From contig NZ_JAKVLR010000001.1 of NCBI RefSeq assembly GCF_022484265.1, forward strand, positions 558,001 through 622,000: a stretch of 64,000 nt of DNA. Direction: 5' to 3'. The stretch comes from Companilactobacillus sp. GTDB taxonomy: Bacteria > Bacillota > Bacilli > Lactobacillales > Lactobacillaceae. Positions 8,726-17,712 of the stretch are shown here, piece after piece; the stretch's first letter is position 1, and every line of letters begins with the position of its first letter. The notes below the pieces were generated by a model. It was not told where the DNA came from, ran no database searches, and saw only the letters and a list, made by a program, of their open reading frames with translations. Position numbers and translations under genes: made by a program.

Positions 8726-10900
8726 TTAATTATTATTCTTCAAAGTTACTATAATTTTACCACTGTCATTAATGATTTTTCCTGGTTTAATGGATTGTTC
8801 TGTAACATATCCATCCCCCTTGGTGGCAACAGTCCTGCCAGTGATCTCGGCAAACTTCAAAACATCGTTCTTCGACCAACCAGTCAGATCTGGCATAGTC
8901 ATGGCCCCGTTGGTCAGCATCACGATTCTTTGGCCTGGCATAACCTTCTCGCCACTAGCTGGAAGTTGTTGCACGATTTTATCGCCAGTTCCAATGATCC
9001 CGGCTTGCAAGTCAAGTTTTGAGATCTGCTTATTAGCGCTTGAAACTGATTTATTTAAGAAATCAGGCATGTCAACATACTGACTACCAGGCTTTACGTC
9101 AACTCCACTGTCATCTTCTTGAGTCATCAATCTCTTAACTAAAGGATTAAAGATCTCAGAAATCATTGTCTCAGCAGCAGTCGACATTATTTGAGGCTGT
9201 TTCATCGTAATGTAGACAATATACCGTGGCTTATTGTATGGAACCATTCCAGCCACAGAGAAAATATAATTGCTAGCACCGGTCAAATAACCACCTGTTG
9301 GCGAAGCCACTTGCGCTGTACCAGTTTTAACTCCGACTTTGATTCCAGGAACCTTGTAAGCCATTCCGGTACCATATTCGGCGGTTACAACTTGTCTCAT
9401 TGCACTTCTAACTTGTTTAGCAGTATCTGCCTTGATCGGATGTCCAACCACCTCGGTCTTATATTTTTTAGTCGTTTTACCAGTATTAGGGTCAACGATT
9501 TTTTGAACGATTTGTGGTTTGACCATTTTTCCGTCATTAGCAACTGCTGAAAATGCTTGAAGCATTTGCATATCATTGACGTTGACACTTTGACCAAATG
9601 AAGTCATCGCTTGATCGGATGCATGCTTATAAGAAATTCCACCAGCGATTTCATCTGGCAATTCAATTCCTGTTTTTTCACCGATCTTAAATTTCTTCAT
9701 ATATTTCATCCAAGTGTCTGCACCCATCTCTTGTTCAAGATGGACCATGCCGACGTTTGAAGATCTTGGGAAGGCCTCAGACATTGGAATAGAACCCCAA
9801 CCAACATCATTCCAGTCTTTGATCGTACGTCCACCGACTTCTACAGTACCTGATTGATAGTACTCGTTAGGATCGTAGTGCCCTGAGTCGATTCCAGCTG
9901 ACAAAGTCAAAATCTTCATCGCCGAACCTGGTTCAAACTGATCGGCCACCAAGGTATCTCTCCAACTAGATGACATTCCTTTACCTGTAGTTGGATTAAA
10001 TGTTGGACGCTGAGTTGCAGCCTTGATCTGTCCAGTCTTTGGATCCATTACGACAACTTGGAGATCTTTAGGTTGATATTTATTTTGAACATTTTGAGTC
10101 AAGATTTCGACGTATTGTTGAATTTTACTATCCAATGTCAAATAAACGTTGGACCCATTAACGGCTTGTTTTTCAACCATCTGCGAACCAGGTAGTTCAT
10201 TTCCGTGAGAATCGATCTTAGTGATCTTTTTACCGCCGGTACCAGATAAAACTTTATTGAAATATCTTTCAATACCCATTAATCCACTAATATTCGTGTT
10301 TGGGTCATTGATGTCGTCTTGCTTAGTAATACCAACTTGATTGGTAGCAAAAACACCATTGGGATAGTTTCTTGAAGGATACTCAGTAAATTTAATACCA
10401 GGTAAATTTTTGGCTGCAATCTTATTTTTGATTTCAATTGATAAATTTTTACCTTCAGGTCCAAATTCGACTTGATATTGTTTTTTATTATCAGGTGTTA
10501 AATAATTCATCAATTGTTTTTTAGACAATGGCAAATATTTTGATAATTCCTCAGCAGTTTTTTGCTTATCTTGAACATAATCAGGCTTGCCTTTAGCAGT
10601 GCGAGAATTCTTAGACAAAACAGCATAAACATTATAAATACTGGAATTTCCAGCAATCATATCACCATTAGAATCTAAAATATCGCCACGACGAGCATTT
10701 ACTTGATCAACATGTTGATATTTTTGGCGGGTCTTTTCACTCAGATTTACGCCAGCATACTCCTTGGTGGTGGCAACTGCGGTGAATCGATAAATAAAAA
10801 TACCAAAAGAAAAGGCAGTCAACACCGCTATGATAATTCCAACTACATAGTGATTGTTTCGTGCCTTATTGTGGGTTATTAGTTTAAAAAATTTTTTCAT
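8726..10900 (-). CDS. pbpX: Division-specific class B penicillin-binding protein (PBP2x/FtsI type)
   Basis: 724 residues: one N-terminal membrane helix (about 18-37), a PBP dimerisation domain from about 55, a transpeptidase domain and two C-terminal PASTA repeats (VDMPDFLNKSVSSA..., TMPDLTGWSKNDVL...). Active-site motifs are SAMK in EPGSAMKIL, SSN in PRSSNVGM and KTG in GVKTGTAQV. It cross-links septal peptidoglycan with FtsW, activated through FtsL and DivIB. The first motif is SAMK rather than the STMK of susceptible pneumococcal PBP2x. Its start overlaps ftsL by four bases. Confidence 0.95.
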   Translation of the reverse strand: MKKFFKLITHNKARNNHYVVGIIIAVLTAFSFGIFIYRFTAVATTKEYAGVNLSEKTRQKYQHVDQVNARRGDILDSNGDMIAGNSSIYNVYAVLSKNSRTAKGKPDYVQDKQKTAEELSKYLPLSKKQLMNYLTPDNKKQYQVEFGPEGKNLSIEIKNKIAAKNLPGIKFTEYPSRNYPNGVFATNQVGITKQDDINDPNTNISGLMGIERYFNKVLSGTGGKKITKIDSHGNELPGSQMVEKQAVNGSNVYLTLDSKIQQYVEILTQNVQNKYQPKDLQVVVMDPKTGQIKAATQRPTFNPTTGKGMSSSWRDTLVADQFEPGSAMKILTLSAGIDSGHYDPNEYYQSGTVEVGGRTIKDWNDVGWGSIPMSEAFPRSSNVGMVHLEQEMGADTWMKYMKKFKIGEKTGIELPDEIAGGISYKHASDQAMTSFGQSVNVNDMQMLQAFSAVANDGKMVKPQIVQKIVDPNTGKTTKKYKTEVVGHPIKADTAKQVRSAMRQVVTAEYGTGMAYKVPGIKVGVKTGTAQVASPTGGYLTGASNYIFSVAGMVPYNKPRYIVYITMKQPQIMSTAAETMISEIFNPLVKRLMTQEDDSGVDVKPGSQYVDMPDFLNKSVSSANKQISKLDLQAGIIGTGDKIVQQLPASGEKVMPGQRIVMLTNGAMTMPDLTGWSKNDVLKFAEITGRTVATKGDGYVTEQSIKPGKIINDSGKIIVTLKNNN

Positions 10901-11268
10901 TTTGAAACGTTCCTTACATTTTGATTGCTCATTTTTAGATTATGCTTTTTGGCAAATTTTGAAAGTCGATCATAACTAGTAAGTTCTGAGACTTCCTGTT
11001 GCAAGTTTACGTTATTGGTGGTTGTGTTTGAGATTTGTGTGGTAACAGTATCTAGACTGTTTTGTGCAGAAGTTAGAGAAACTTTCATCGTAACTAAAGC
11101 GGTCATCAAGACAACTGTCAGAATACCTAGTCCGACTAGTAGCAATGATTCCGTCTTTGAGATAGCGACTTTATGAGTAACTGCGACAGCTTTGGTTTGA
11201 GTTTGTTGTTGTGGTTCTGCTGCCACTGTTTCATAGTTTTGTAAGTTTCTGGCTGTACTTTCTAACAT
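10897..11268 (-). CDS. ftsL: Cell division protein FtsL
   Basis: 123 residues, bitopic: a Gln/Thr-rich cytoplasmic tail, one membrane helix at about 42-63, then an extracytoplasmic coiled coil (SLTSAQNSLDTVTTQISNTT, NVNLQQEVSELT). FtsL pairs with the DivIC/FtsB partner and DivIB to activate the septal synthase. Sequence conservation is low in this family, so the call rests on topology, length and position between rsmH and the PBP2x gene, which is invariant in Gram-positive dcw clusters. It overlaps pbpX by four bases. Confidence 0.9.
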   Translation of the reverse strand: MLESTARNLQNYETVAAEPQQQTQTKAVAVTHKVAISKTESLLLVGLGILTVVLMTALVTMKVSLTSAQNSLDTVTTQISNTTTNNVNLQQEVSELTSYDRLSKFAKKHNLKMSNQNVRNVSK

Positions 11269-11283
11269 TTCCTACACTCCATA

Positions 11284-12234
11284 TTAAATCTTTTCTACAA
11301 CTCGTAACTTCGCACTATGTGCTCGATTATTTTCAGCTAATTCTTGTTCATTAGGTAAAATTGGTTTTCTGGTGATCAACTTGAGATTTGGCTGGATATC
11401 TTTCGGGATAACCGGTAAACCTCGAGGTACATCAACCTCAGATTCCTCTTTAAACGTATGTTTAACGATTCTATCTTCAAGAGATTGAAAGGTAATAACA
11501 CTGATACGTCCCTTCGGACGAATCAAGTCAATTGCCTCTGCCAATGACTTTTCAAGGGAGCCTAATTCGTCGTTAACGGCAATTCGGATTGCTTGAAAAA
11601 TTCTTTTGGCTGGATGTCCCCCAGTTCTTCGACGTGCGGCTGGAATAGAGTTCTTAATGATGTCGGCTAATTCCAGTGTCGAAGTGATTCGGTGATCTTC
11701 GCGAATCCGTTCGATCGAACGGGCAATTTGTTTTGAAAATTTCTCATCGCTATATTTGAAGAAAATTCTGACTAAGTCATTGTATGACCAATCATTCACA
11801 ATCTTCTCTGCATCCAGATCTTGTCTTTGATCCATCCGCATGTCTAAACGTGCTTCCTTCTTATAACTGAAACCACGTACCGCGTCGTCAAACTGTGGAG
11901 ATGAAACCCCTAAGTCATAAACTACGCCGTCAACTGAGTCGATATTCAACTCTGCCAAGCGCTCTTGCATATTTTCAAAATTATCGCGAATCAGCACCAA
12001 TTTGTTGTCACCAATGATGTTTTGATCGTTTTCAATCTGTTCGCCAGTCTCAATCGCACTTTCGTCACGATCGAAGGCGTAAACAGTACCGCCATGAATC
12101 CGACTTAATAATTCTTTGGTATGCCCGCCACGACCAAAGGTTGCATCAATATAAATGCCATTGTCCTTTGGATTAAGCATATCGATTGTTTCTTTTAAGA
12201 GAACTGTCTTGTGTATAAATTCATTAGAAGTCAA
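11284..12234 (-). CDS. rsmH: 16S rRNA m4C1402 methyltransferase RsmH (MraW)
   Basis: 316 residues. The SAM-binding motif [17 protein letters not shown] is near 27-43, followed by [11 protein letters not shown] and the family blocks [14 protein letters not shown] near 105 and [23 protein letters not shown] near 205. It N4-methylates C1402 of 16S rRNA in the decoding centre. Its start overlaps mraZ by 11 bases, so mraZ and rsmH are translationally coupled as in most bacteria. Confidence 0.97.
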   Translation of the reverse strand: MTSNEFIHKTVLLKETIDMLNPKDNGIYIDATFGRGGHTKELLSRIHGGTVYAFDRDESAIETGEQIENDQNIIGDNKLVLIRDNFENMQERLAELNIDSVDGVVYDLGVSSPQFDDAVRGFSYKKEARLDMRMDQRQDLDAEKIVNDWSYNDLVRIFFKYSDEKFSKQIARSIERIREDHRITSTLELADIIKNSIPAARRRTGGHPAKRIFQAIRIAVNDELGSLEKSLAEAIDLIRPKGRISVITFQSLEDRIVKHTFKEESEVDVPRGLPVIPKDIQPNLKLITRKPILPNEQELAENNRAHSAKLRVVEKI

Positions 12235-12655
12235 AATCTGTCATCTTCTCCGAGATATCTTCAAAGTTTTCTTCGGCCTCTTCACTGAATTTGGTCCATT
12301 TCTCTTCGTCCCAAATTTCAATACGGTCGGATACTCCCACAATAACACAATTCTTTTGCAATTCAGAGAACTTTATGAGCGGAGCTGATAAATTTATCCG
12401 TCCTTGCTTATCGAATTCTACTTCCATTGCTGCGGAATAAAAGAATCTTGTGAAGGCACGAGCATCTTTCTTTGTTAAGGGTAACTTATCGAGTTGAGCT
12501 TCTAGTTGTTTCCATTGATCCATTGGATAACAGAATAGGCATCCGTCCATCCCACGGGTAACGACAAATGATTCACCAATTTCTTGACGAAATTTAGATG
12601 GAATAATTATTCTGCCTTTACTATCAATTGTGTGATGGAATTCACCCATGAACAT
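12224..12655 (-). CDS. mraZ: Transcriptional regulator MraZ
   Basis: 143 residues made of two tandem SpoVT/AbrB-like MraZ domains, each with the DxxxR motif ([16 protein letters not shown] near 8-21; [14 protein letters not shown] near 80). MraZ forms a ring-shaped oligomer that binds short direct repeats upstream of its own gene and represses the dcw operon. It is the first gene of this cluster. Three 10-bp repeats are present at 12691-12719 just upstream, consistent with autoregulation. The ATG at 12655 follows GAGGTGAG. Confidence 0.97.
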   Translation of the reverse strand: MFMGEFHHTIDSKGRIIIPSKFRQEIGESFVVTRGMDGCLFCYPMDQWKQLEAQLDKLPLTKKDARAFTRFFYSAAMEVEFDKQGRINLSAPLIKFSELQKNCVIVGVSDRIEIWDEEKWTKFSEEAEENFEDISEKMTDFDF

Positions 12656-12690
12656 CTAGAGCTCACCTCAAATCTTTAACACTTTCTAAT

Positions 12691-12719
12691 TTACCACAAT
12701 TAACCACAATTAACCACAT
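12691..12719 (-). promoter_or_regulatory. Probable MraZ operator (three GTGG repeats)
   Basis: On the minus strand, TGTGGTTAAT occurs twice in tandem and is followed by TGTGGTAAAT, giving three GTGG boxes at exact 10-bp spacing, about 36 bases ahead of the mraZ start. Known MraZ operators are short direct repeats of about 10 bp lying between promoter and mraZ. The repeats are read directly; the operator role is inferred from the family. Confidence 0.7.
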
Positions 12720-12890
12720 CATCTTAAAATAAACAGATTTCATTTAAATAAAATGCTCAAAACGCTTGATTTACATGCTTTTGTAAATGTGGGGGCTGGT
12801 TGGGGAAACATTACCAAATTTTAACGAAGTTGCATAATTAGTGGAGGTGAAGTAATATTTCAACTATAAATGAACTAGGTGGTGTCAGTT

Positions 12891-13010
12891 TTGAACGATA
12901 AGAAACCAAAGAGTACATTATCCAAAATTATTCAAGTAGTTGTTTGGATGATGATCATAGTTACCATCCTTGGTGTTGTTCTTGGTGCTTTGCCAGGACT
13001 ACTTCAATAA
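12891..13010 (+). CDS. DUF4044-type small membrane protein (39 residues)
   Basis: A 39-codon frame reading MNDKKPKSTLSKI then a hydrophobic helix (VVWMMIIVTILGVVLGALP) and ending PGLLQ. The start is TTG at 12891 with AGGTGG eight bases upstream; an in-frame GTG at 12882 is less likely because it falls in that site. The form (short basic N-terminus plus one helix) and location beside mraZ match the DUF4044 proteins of lactobacilli. Function is unknown. It is followed immediately by a strong hairpin terminator and faces minD. Confidence 0.75.
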   Translation: MNDKKPKSTLSKIIQVVVWMMIIVTILGVVLGALPGLLQ

Positions 13011-13047
13011 AAAAAGACTTGTTGAAATATTCAACAAGTCTTTTTTT
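13008..13047. terminator. Bidirectional terminator between the DUF4044 gene and minD
   Basis: A 16-bp perfect stem (AAAAAGACTTGTTGAA pairing with TTCAACAAGTCTTTTT around an ATA loop), with T runs on both strands. It ends the small plus-strand gene and the mreCD-minCD transcript arriving from the other side. Confidence 0.9.
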
Positions 13048-13058
13048 ATTGCTATTTA

Positions 13059-13856
13059 TTAATTTCTACCGAACATTCGGCTCATAAAGCCACGTTTCTT
13101 TGGTTGGTCGAACAATGTCAGTGGAACGTTTTCGCCCAACATCCGTCGAGCAATATTTTGATATCCTCTACCGGCATCGCTGTTAGGATCATCCACAACG
13201 GTGTGACCACTATTAGAAGCAGAAATCACTTCGTCTTCGTCAACGATTACGCCGATCAGAGGAATCCCTAAATGATTAATGATATCTTCGATCTTCATCG
13301 AAGTACCCTCATTGATCATATTCTTTCTAATTCTGTTAATGATCAGATGCGGCGTGATCGGCATATCGAGGCTCTCGAGTATTCCGACAACTCGATCAGA
13401 ATCACTGACTGAAGCAATTTCCGGATTGGTAATAACTAAAGCGGCATCGGCAGCAGAAACAGCATTTTTGAAACCATATTCAATTCCGGCTGGACAGTCG
13501 ATCATCACAAAATCAAAACGTTGTTTTAAATAATCAATGATTGTTTTGACCGAATTGATATCCAAAACATATTTGTCAGAGAACTGTGAAGCTGCTAATA
13601 AGTATAAGTTGTCTCCAAATCTTGGGTCTCGCACTAAGGCTTGAGACAAAACAACTCGTTCCTGGGCAACATCAACGATATCGTAAACAATTCTATTGGT
13701 TAATCCCAAAACAGCATCTAAGTTACGTAACCCGATATCCAAATCGACCATACAGACTTTTTTACCCATAGATGCTAGTTCGGTACTGACATTTGCAGTG
13801 GTAGTTGTTTTACCAACTCCCCCTTTACCAGATGTCACAACAATAGAAATTCCCAT
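13059..13856 (-). CDS. minD: Septum-site ATPase MinD
   Basis: 265 residues, ParA/MinD type. The deviant Walker A SGKGGVGKT is at 9-17, Walker B VMIDCPAGIEYG near 117 and the C-terminal amphipathic membrane-targeting helix (KKRGFMSRMFGRN) is present. MinD binds membrane in the ATP state and recruits MinC to block Z-rings near poles. No minE is adjacent, so DivIVA (1-302) presumably provides topology, as in other Firmicutes. It lies one base after minC and ends at a bidirectional terminator. Confidence 0.96.
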   Translation of the reverse strand: MGISIVVTSGKGGVGKTTTTANVSTELASMGKKVCMVDLDIGLRNLDAVLGLTNRIVYDIVDVAQERVVLSQALVRDPRFGDNLYLLAASQFSDKYVLDINSVKTIIDYLKQRFDFVMIDCPAGIEYGFKNAVSAADAALVITNPEIASVSDSDRVVGILESLDMPITPHLIINRIRKNMINEGTSMKIEDIINHLGIPLIGVIVDEDEVISASNSGHTVVDDPNSDAGRGYQNIARRMLGENVPLTLFDQPKKRGFMSRMFGRN

Positions 13857-13857
13857 A

Positions 13858-14520
13858 CTACTCGGTCCTCTTTCTTGATTCGTTTATTACTTCTTTAAAG
13901 TTCTTTAGATCCTCAACACTGATCGTGTGAAGATCGTCAATGTGTGCAAATTTGTAATTTTGAAATTTATCTGAATTATCTTCAGTGACGATTTCTACGA
14001 CGTCTGCGATTCGATACTGAGCTGCGCCGTTTAAATTACCGATGATTGCTGCATCTGTATTATCAGGAAATCCTGCTTGAACTACTCCATGAACATTTCC
14101 TATTAGATAAATTGAACCATTGGTTGATATTTGAGCACCTTCATGAAGTGTGCCGAGAAAAATCAAATCGCCAGTATATTCTCTTTTTTGACCAGATCTA
14201 ACGATCCCTGTTTCGATGTTGACTTTGTTTTCTTCAATCAACTCATCAGACTCAGTCTTTAAGATTACATTGGATTCGATCTTGAGTAACTCAATTTGGG
14301 GATATTTTGAAAAAATATCTTCGACCCTTTTAGTCTGTTCCTCGTTTAACAAACGATTTCCAGTTCGAACGGTAAATTGAATTACATCATCTTCCTCAGT
14401 ACCAATTGTTTGTTCAACAATCATATTCTTAAGTTGTGCAATTGCATCTTCAAAATCGCAGGAGTCGTCGATTACTGCAGCAAAACCGTCTTTGATTCCT
14501 TTTAGAGTGACAACACTCAT
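13858..14520 (-). CDS. minC: Septum-site inhibitor MinC
   Basis: 220 residues. A divergent N-terminal MinC domain (VVTLKGIKDGFAAVIDDSCDFEDAIAQL) precedes the C-terminal beta-helical domain with its repetitive glycine turns (SGQKREYTGDLIFLGTLHEGAQISTNGSIYLIGNVHG). MinC antagonises FtsZ assembly, and its C-terminal half binds MinD. The start overlaps mreD by four bases and the stop is one base from minD, indicating one transcript mreC-mreD-minC-minD. Confidence 0.93.
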   Translation of the reverse strand: MSVVTLKGIKDGFAAVIDDSCDFEDAIAQLKNMIVEQTIGTEEDDVIQFTVRTGNRLLNEEQTKRVEDIFSKYPQIELLKIESNVILKTESDELIEENKVNIETGIVRSGQKREYTGDLIFLGTLHEGAQISTNGSIYLIGNVHGVVQAGFPDNTDAAIIGNLNGAAQYRIADVVEIVTEDNSDKFQNYKFAHIDDLHTISVEDLKNFKEVINESRKRTE

Positions 14521-15059
14521 TTAGTTCCCCTCCTATATTTAACTAACCAGTCGCTGAGATTGGCAAAAGGAACATACAGTACAAAAAATACCACGATATT
14601 CCATAGCAAGGTCGGACCTAGAATGAAGGTAATAAAATCCCCAACGTCTGCTGAAGCCAATCTGAATAATTTTTCAAGTAGAAAAACTCCGGACTGAAGT
14701 GCAGTTAAAGATAGGAAATAAACTGACATTTCTAATCCAACTGAAGTTTTGGAAAACAAAAATTTATAGTGATCGATTCCGACTAAAATCAATGGCAATA
14801 AAATCGTATAAAGACCAATGATCCCAAAGTAATACGAGTCATAGATCAAACCAAAAATGATTCCATAAGTCAAAATCATACGTCGACTATCGATTCTGAT
14901 CGTAAGCATAACCAAAACCATCAACATCAACTGAGGAACAAATGTTAGATCCCCAGTATTCATGTTGTTTAGAAATGCCCACTTTATCAAGCCATCAAGG
15001 TAAAATGCCAGCATTATGAAGACAACTTGACCAATTATCTTGCGAGTTTTGATCGGCAT
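14517..15059 (-). CDS. mreD: Rod shape-determining protein MreD
   Basis: 180 residues, nearly all hydrophobic, with about five membrane helices (for example VVFIMLAFYLDGLIKW, MILTYGIIFGLIYDSYYFGIIGLY). MreD is a poorly conserved membrane subunit of the elongasome that works with MreC and RodA. Assignment rests on topology, length and position between mreC (1-base overlap) and minC (4-base overlap). Confidence 0.92.
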   Translation of the reverse strand: MPIKTRKIIGQVVFIMLAFYLDGLIKWAFLNNMNTGDLTFVPQLMLMVLVMLTIRIDSRRMILTYGIIFGLIYDSYYFGIIGLYTILLPLILVGIDHYKFLFSKTSVGLEMSVYFLSLTALQSGVFLLEKLFRLASADVGDFITFILGPTLLWNIVVFFVLYVPFANLSDWLVKYRRGTK

Positions 15060-15922
15060 TATTTTTCACCGCTAACTGTTGAGCGAATGACTGTGACAAC
15101 TGTAAAGTTTCTTAATTCTGCTGCTGGCGTAATATAAACAGAATTAGTCATACCATAGTCATCTTTTTTGATGCCGTAGACCTTACCAATAAATAAACCT
15201 CTTGGAGTTCTGCCCCCAAGTCCTGAAGTGATCACGCGTTGGCCTTTTTTAATTCCTTTGACGGAATTAACATTCTCCATGACCAAGTCGCCAGTACTGT
15301 TATCAAAGCGACTAACTACTCCGGTCACGCTATTCTTATTATCGTCTAGTATTTCAGCAGCAAACTTGTCGTTGATCTCATTGTCGGTCGAGATCAGTTC
15401 CACTTTGGAACTAACTTTATCAACTTCAATAATACGTCCGATCAATCCCTTACCTGACATAACTGGCATATTTTTCTTGATGCCACTAGTTTGTCCACGA
15501 TTGATGGTCAAATAGTTTTGCCAACTAGAAGGAGATCTCGTTAAAACTGCTGCGTTGATTGAATCATAATCAGTTAAGGTACTGTTTAATTTCAATTCTT
15601 GTTTGAGTCTTTTGTTCTCATCTTGAGCAACTTTTAACTTAACTTGATTTTGAGCTAAATCGTCAACCTTAGCTTTGAGACGACGATTTTCTGCATAAGT
15701 ATTATAGAGATTTGAAAATTCTGAAGAAGCATTCTTAACTGCATTGGTCGGATATGAGAAAACTCCACCAACCAAACTGACGACATCATTACCAACTTGT
15801 TGAACAACAGGAGGAGTTTCTTTTTTATTTCTGACGTTAACAGAAACCGCCAAAAGTCCAAAAGTCACAATAATGATTACCATTAAAATAATTAACTTTT
15901 TATTTGAGAAAAACTTTTGCAT
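15059..15922 (-). CDS. mreC: Rod shape-determining protein MreC
   Basis: 287 residues: one N-terminal helix (about 9-27), a coiled coil at about 65-115 (NLYNTYAENRRLKAKVDDLAQ) and two C-terminal beta-barrel domains with the family blocks VLTRSPSSWQNYLTINRGQTSGI and VSGKGLIGRIIEV. MreC links cytoplasmic MreB filaments to the extracytoplasmic PBP/RodA machinery. It lies 46 bases after mreB, but a strong terminator intervenes, so mreCD-minCD may depend on read-through. Confidence 0.95.
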   Translation of the reverse strand: MQKFFSNKKLIILMVIIIVTFGLLAVSVNVRNKKETPPVVQQVGNDVVSLVGGVFSYPTNAVKNASSEFSNLYNTYAENRRLKAKVDDLAQNQVKLKVAQDENKRLKQELKLNSTLTDYDSINAAVLTRSPSSWQNYLTINRGQTSGIKKNMPVMSGKGLIGRIIEVDKVSSKVELISTDNEINDKFAAEILDDNKNSVTGVVSRFDNSTGDLVMENVNSVKGIKKGQRVITSGLGGRTPRGLFIGKVYGIKKDDYGMTNSVYITPAAELRNFTVVTVIRSTVSGEK

Positions 15923-15943
15923 TTCTTCCTCCTACCTTCAAAC

Positions 15944-15970
15944 AAATAAAAAAGCGGGGCATCCCCGCTT
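15944..15970 (-). terminator. Terminator after mreB
   Basis: On the minus strand AAGCGGGG and CCCCGCTT form an 8-bp GC-rich stem with a three-base loop, followed by a T run. It overlaps the last bases of mreB and precedes mreC, so mreB may be partly uncoupled from mreCD-minCD. Confidence 0.85.
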
Positions 15971-16970
15971 ATTTTTGACGACGCATTACACCGATATTCT
16001 TAAGTGATTCTCCAGTACCGATGGCTACACAATCTAGTGGGTCTTGAGCTATAAATACAGGCACTCCAGTTGCTTCAGAGATAACCTCAGGTAAATGATG
16101 CAACAAAGCTCCACCACCAGTTAGAACGATACCGTGATCAATAACATCAGCAGCAATTTCAGGAGAAGTTTCTTCAAGTGTCTCTTTGATTGTTTCAATG
16201 ATTTCTTGAACGTCTTCGTGGATAGCTGTGGCGATATCTTCACCAGTTAGTTGAATAGTCTTTGGAAGACCTGTTACTAAATCTCTACCACGGATTTGCA
16301 TTGATTCGAGTCCTTTTGACTTTTCAATTGAAGCTGAACCAACTTGCATTTTAACTTCTTCGGCTGTTCTTTCACCAATTTGCAAATTAAAGTTTGTCTT
16401 GATATATGCTGAGATCGATTCGTCGAACTTATCACCAGCTACGCGAATAGAACGTGATGAAACAATTCCACCAAGTGAAATGGTAGCAACATCTGTTGTA
16501 CCACCACCAATATCAACAACCATGTTACCAGTTGGATCCATTACAGGAAGTCCAGCACCAATAGCAGCAGCAAATGGTTCTTCAATTACATATGCTTCTT
16601 TAGCACCTGCATGTTGAGTTGCTTCAATAACGGCTCTCTTTTCAACTTCAGTAACACCACTAGGAACACAAACCATAACTGAAGGCTTTGAATTTCCAGT
16701 TGTCTTTTCGATGAAATACTTCATCATTGCGGCAGTTGTATCGTAATCAGCGATAACACCGTCTCTCATAGGACGAATGGCAGAAATACTACCAGGTGTG
16801 CGTCCAATCATTTCTCTTGCGTCTGAACCTACAGCGACAATTTCGCCTGTGTTGTTGTTCTTTGCAACAACTGATGGTTCATTTAATGTAATACCCTTGC
16901 CTTCAACGTATACAAGCGTATTAGCTGTACCTAAATCAATACCAACTTTTTTTGATCCTATACCAAACAA
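15969..16970 (-). CDS. mreB: Rod shape-determining actin homologue MreB
   Basis: 333 residues from a TTG at 16970, chosen because AAAGGAG lies eight bases upstream and the protein then begins [22 protein letters not shown] as MreB normally does; an in-frame GTG at 16994 would lie upstream of that site. Actin-fold motifs are [22 protein letters not shown] near 150 and [13 protein letters not shown] near 280. MreB filaments direct lateral wall synthesis. A second paralogue, mbl, lies at 33.2-34.1 kb. Confidence 0.96.
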   Translation of the reverse strand: MFGIGSKKVGIDLGTANTLVYVEGKGITLNEPSVVAKNNNTGEIVAVGSDAREMIGRTPGSISAIRPMRDGVIADYDTTAAMMKYFIEKTTGNSKPSVMVCVPSGVTEVEKRAVIEATQHAGAKEAYVIEEPFAAAIGAGLPVMDPTGNMVVDIGGGTTDVATISLGGIVSSRSIRVAGDKFDESISAYIKTNFNLQIGERTAEEVKMQVGSASIEKSKGLESMQIRGRDLVTGLPKTIQLTGEDIATAIHEDVQEIIETIKETLEETSPEIAADVIDHGIVLTGGGALLHHLPEVISEATGVPVFIAQDPLDCVAIGTGESLKNIGVMRRQK

Positions 16971-17015
16971 TTTTATATTCTCCTTTAATTGCACACCACA
17001 TTTACACTAACCAAA

Positions 17016-17024
17016 ATTATATCA
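17016..17024 (-). promoter_or_regulatory. Extended -10 promoter of mreB
   Basis: The minus strand reads TGATATAAT, an extended -10 element (TGnTATAAT), about 45 bases upstream of the mreB start. A TTGACA just upstream is too close to be its -35, so the promoter probably relies on the extended -10. Confidence 0.5.
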
Positions 17025-17062
17025 TATAACGTGTCAATTTAAAGTAACAGAACGGTTGAACA

Positions 17063-17704
17063 TCAAATTAAATCTTGAGCTTTGAAGCTCAAAAATTCTT
17101 GACGAGTCACAATGATATGATCAACTAAATTTATGCCGACTAATTCACAGCATTCCTTCAATCTTTGCGAAAATCTGCGGTCCTCCGGCGAAGCTACTAG
17201 ACTTCCTCCGGGATGATTGTGGCAGATGATCAACTGCGGAGCACCAAGCTTTAATCCCACGCGTAAAATATCGCGTGGATGAACGGTCGCTGAATCAACT
17301 GTACCCATAAAAACTACCTGCTCTTTGATCACATGAAACCCATTATCCAAATATACTGCTATTAATTTCTCCTGTGGTGAGTTGCCAATTTTGTTGATGA
17401 GATGTTTTCCCAGTTTTGACAATGAAATCTGTTCTTTGGGCAGAACGTCTCTTTCTATCTTTCTTGCACCTAGTTCTACTGCTGCCAAAAGCTTACAGGC
17501 TTGAGCATTACCCACGCCCTTTTGCTTCAGCAATGAATCGAAATTCAATTGTCTTAAATTATCTGACTCGATCAGCACTTGCGCGGAGAGCTTAGTAATG
17601 TCACAGTCTTTGATCCCTGTGCCTAAGATCACGGCAATCAGCTCTTGAGTCGTTAATGAATCCGTACCATATTTTTGTAATTTCTCTCGTATATTTATCA
17701 TCAT
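17063..17704 (-). CDS. radC: RadC family JAB/MPN-domain protein
   Basis: 213 residues. An N-terminal helix-hairpin-helix region (LTTQELIAVILGTG, KGVGNAQACKLLAAVELGARK) precedes a JAB/MPN metalloprotease-like domain with the metal motif HNHPGGSLVASPED near 165-178 and an upstream conserved Glu region. Despite the name, a repair role is doubtful in the family and the activity is not established. It follows folC by 8 bases and lies between it and the mreB promoter, a standard Firmicute order (folC-radC-mreB). Confidence 0.93.
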   Translation of the reverse strand: MMINIREKLQKYGTDSLTTQELIAVILGTGIKDCDITKLSAQVLIESDNLRQLNFDSLLKQKGVGNAQACKLLAAVELGARKIERDVLPKEQISLSKLGKHLINKIGNSPQEKLIAVYLDNGFHVIKEQVVFMGTVDSATVHPRDILRVGLKLGAPQLIICHNHPGGSLVASPEDRRFSQRLKECCELVGINLVDHIIVTRQEFLSFKAQDLI

Positions 17705-17712
17705 GTAATAAA

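Noticed and set aside
12691..12719. Possible CRISPR-like short repeats
   Set aside because: Three contiguous 10-bp repeats without spacers; position and sequence fit an MraZ operator. No CRISPR array or cas gene was seen anywhere in the window.
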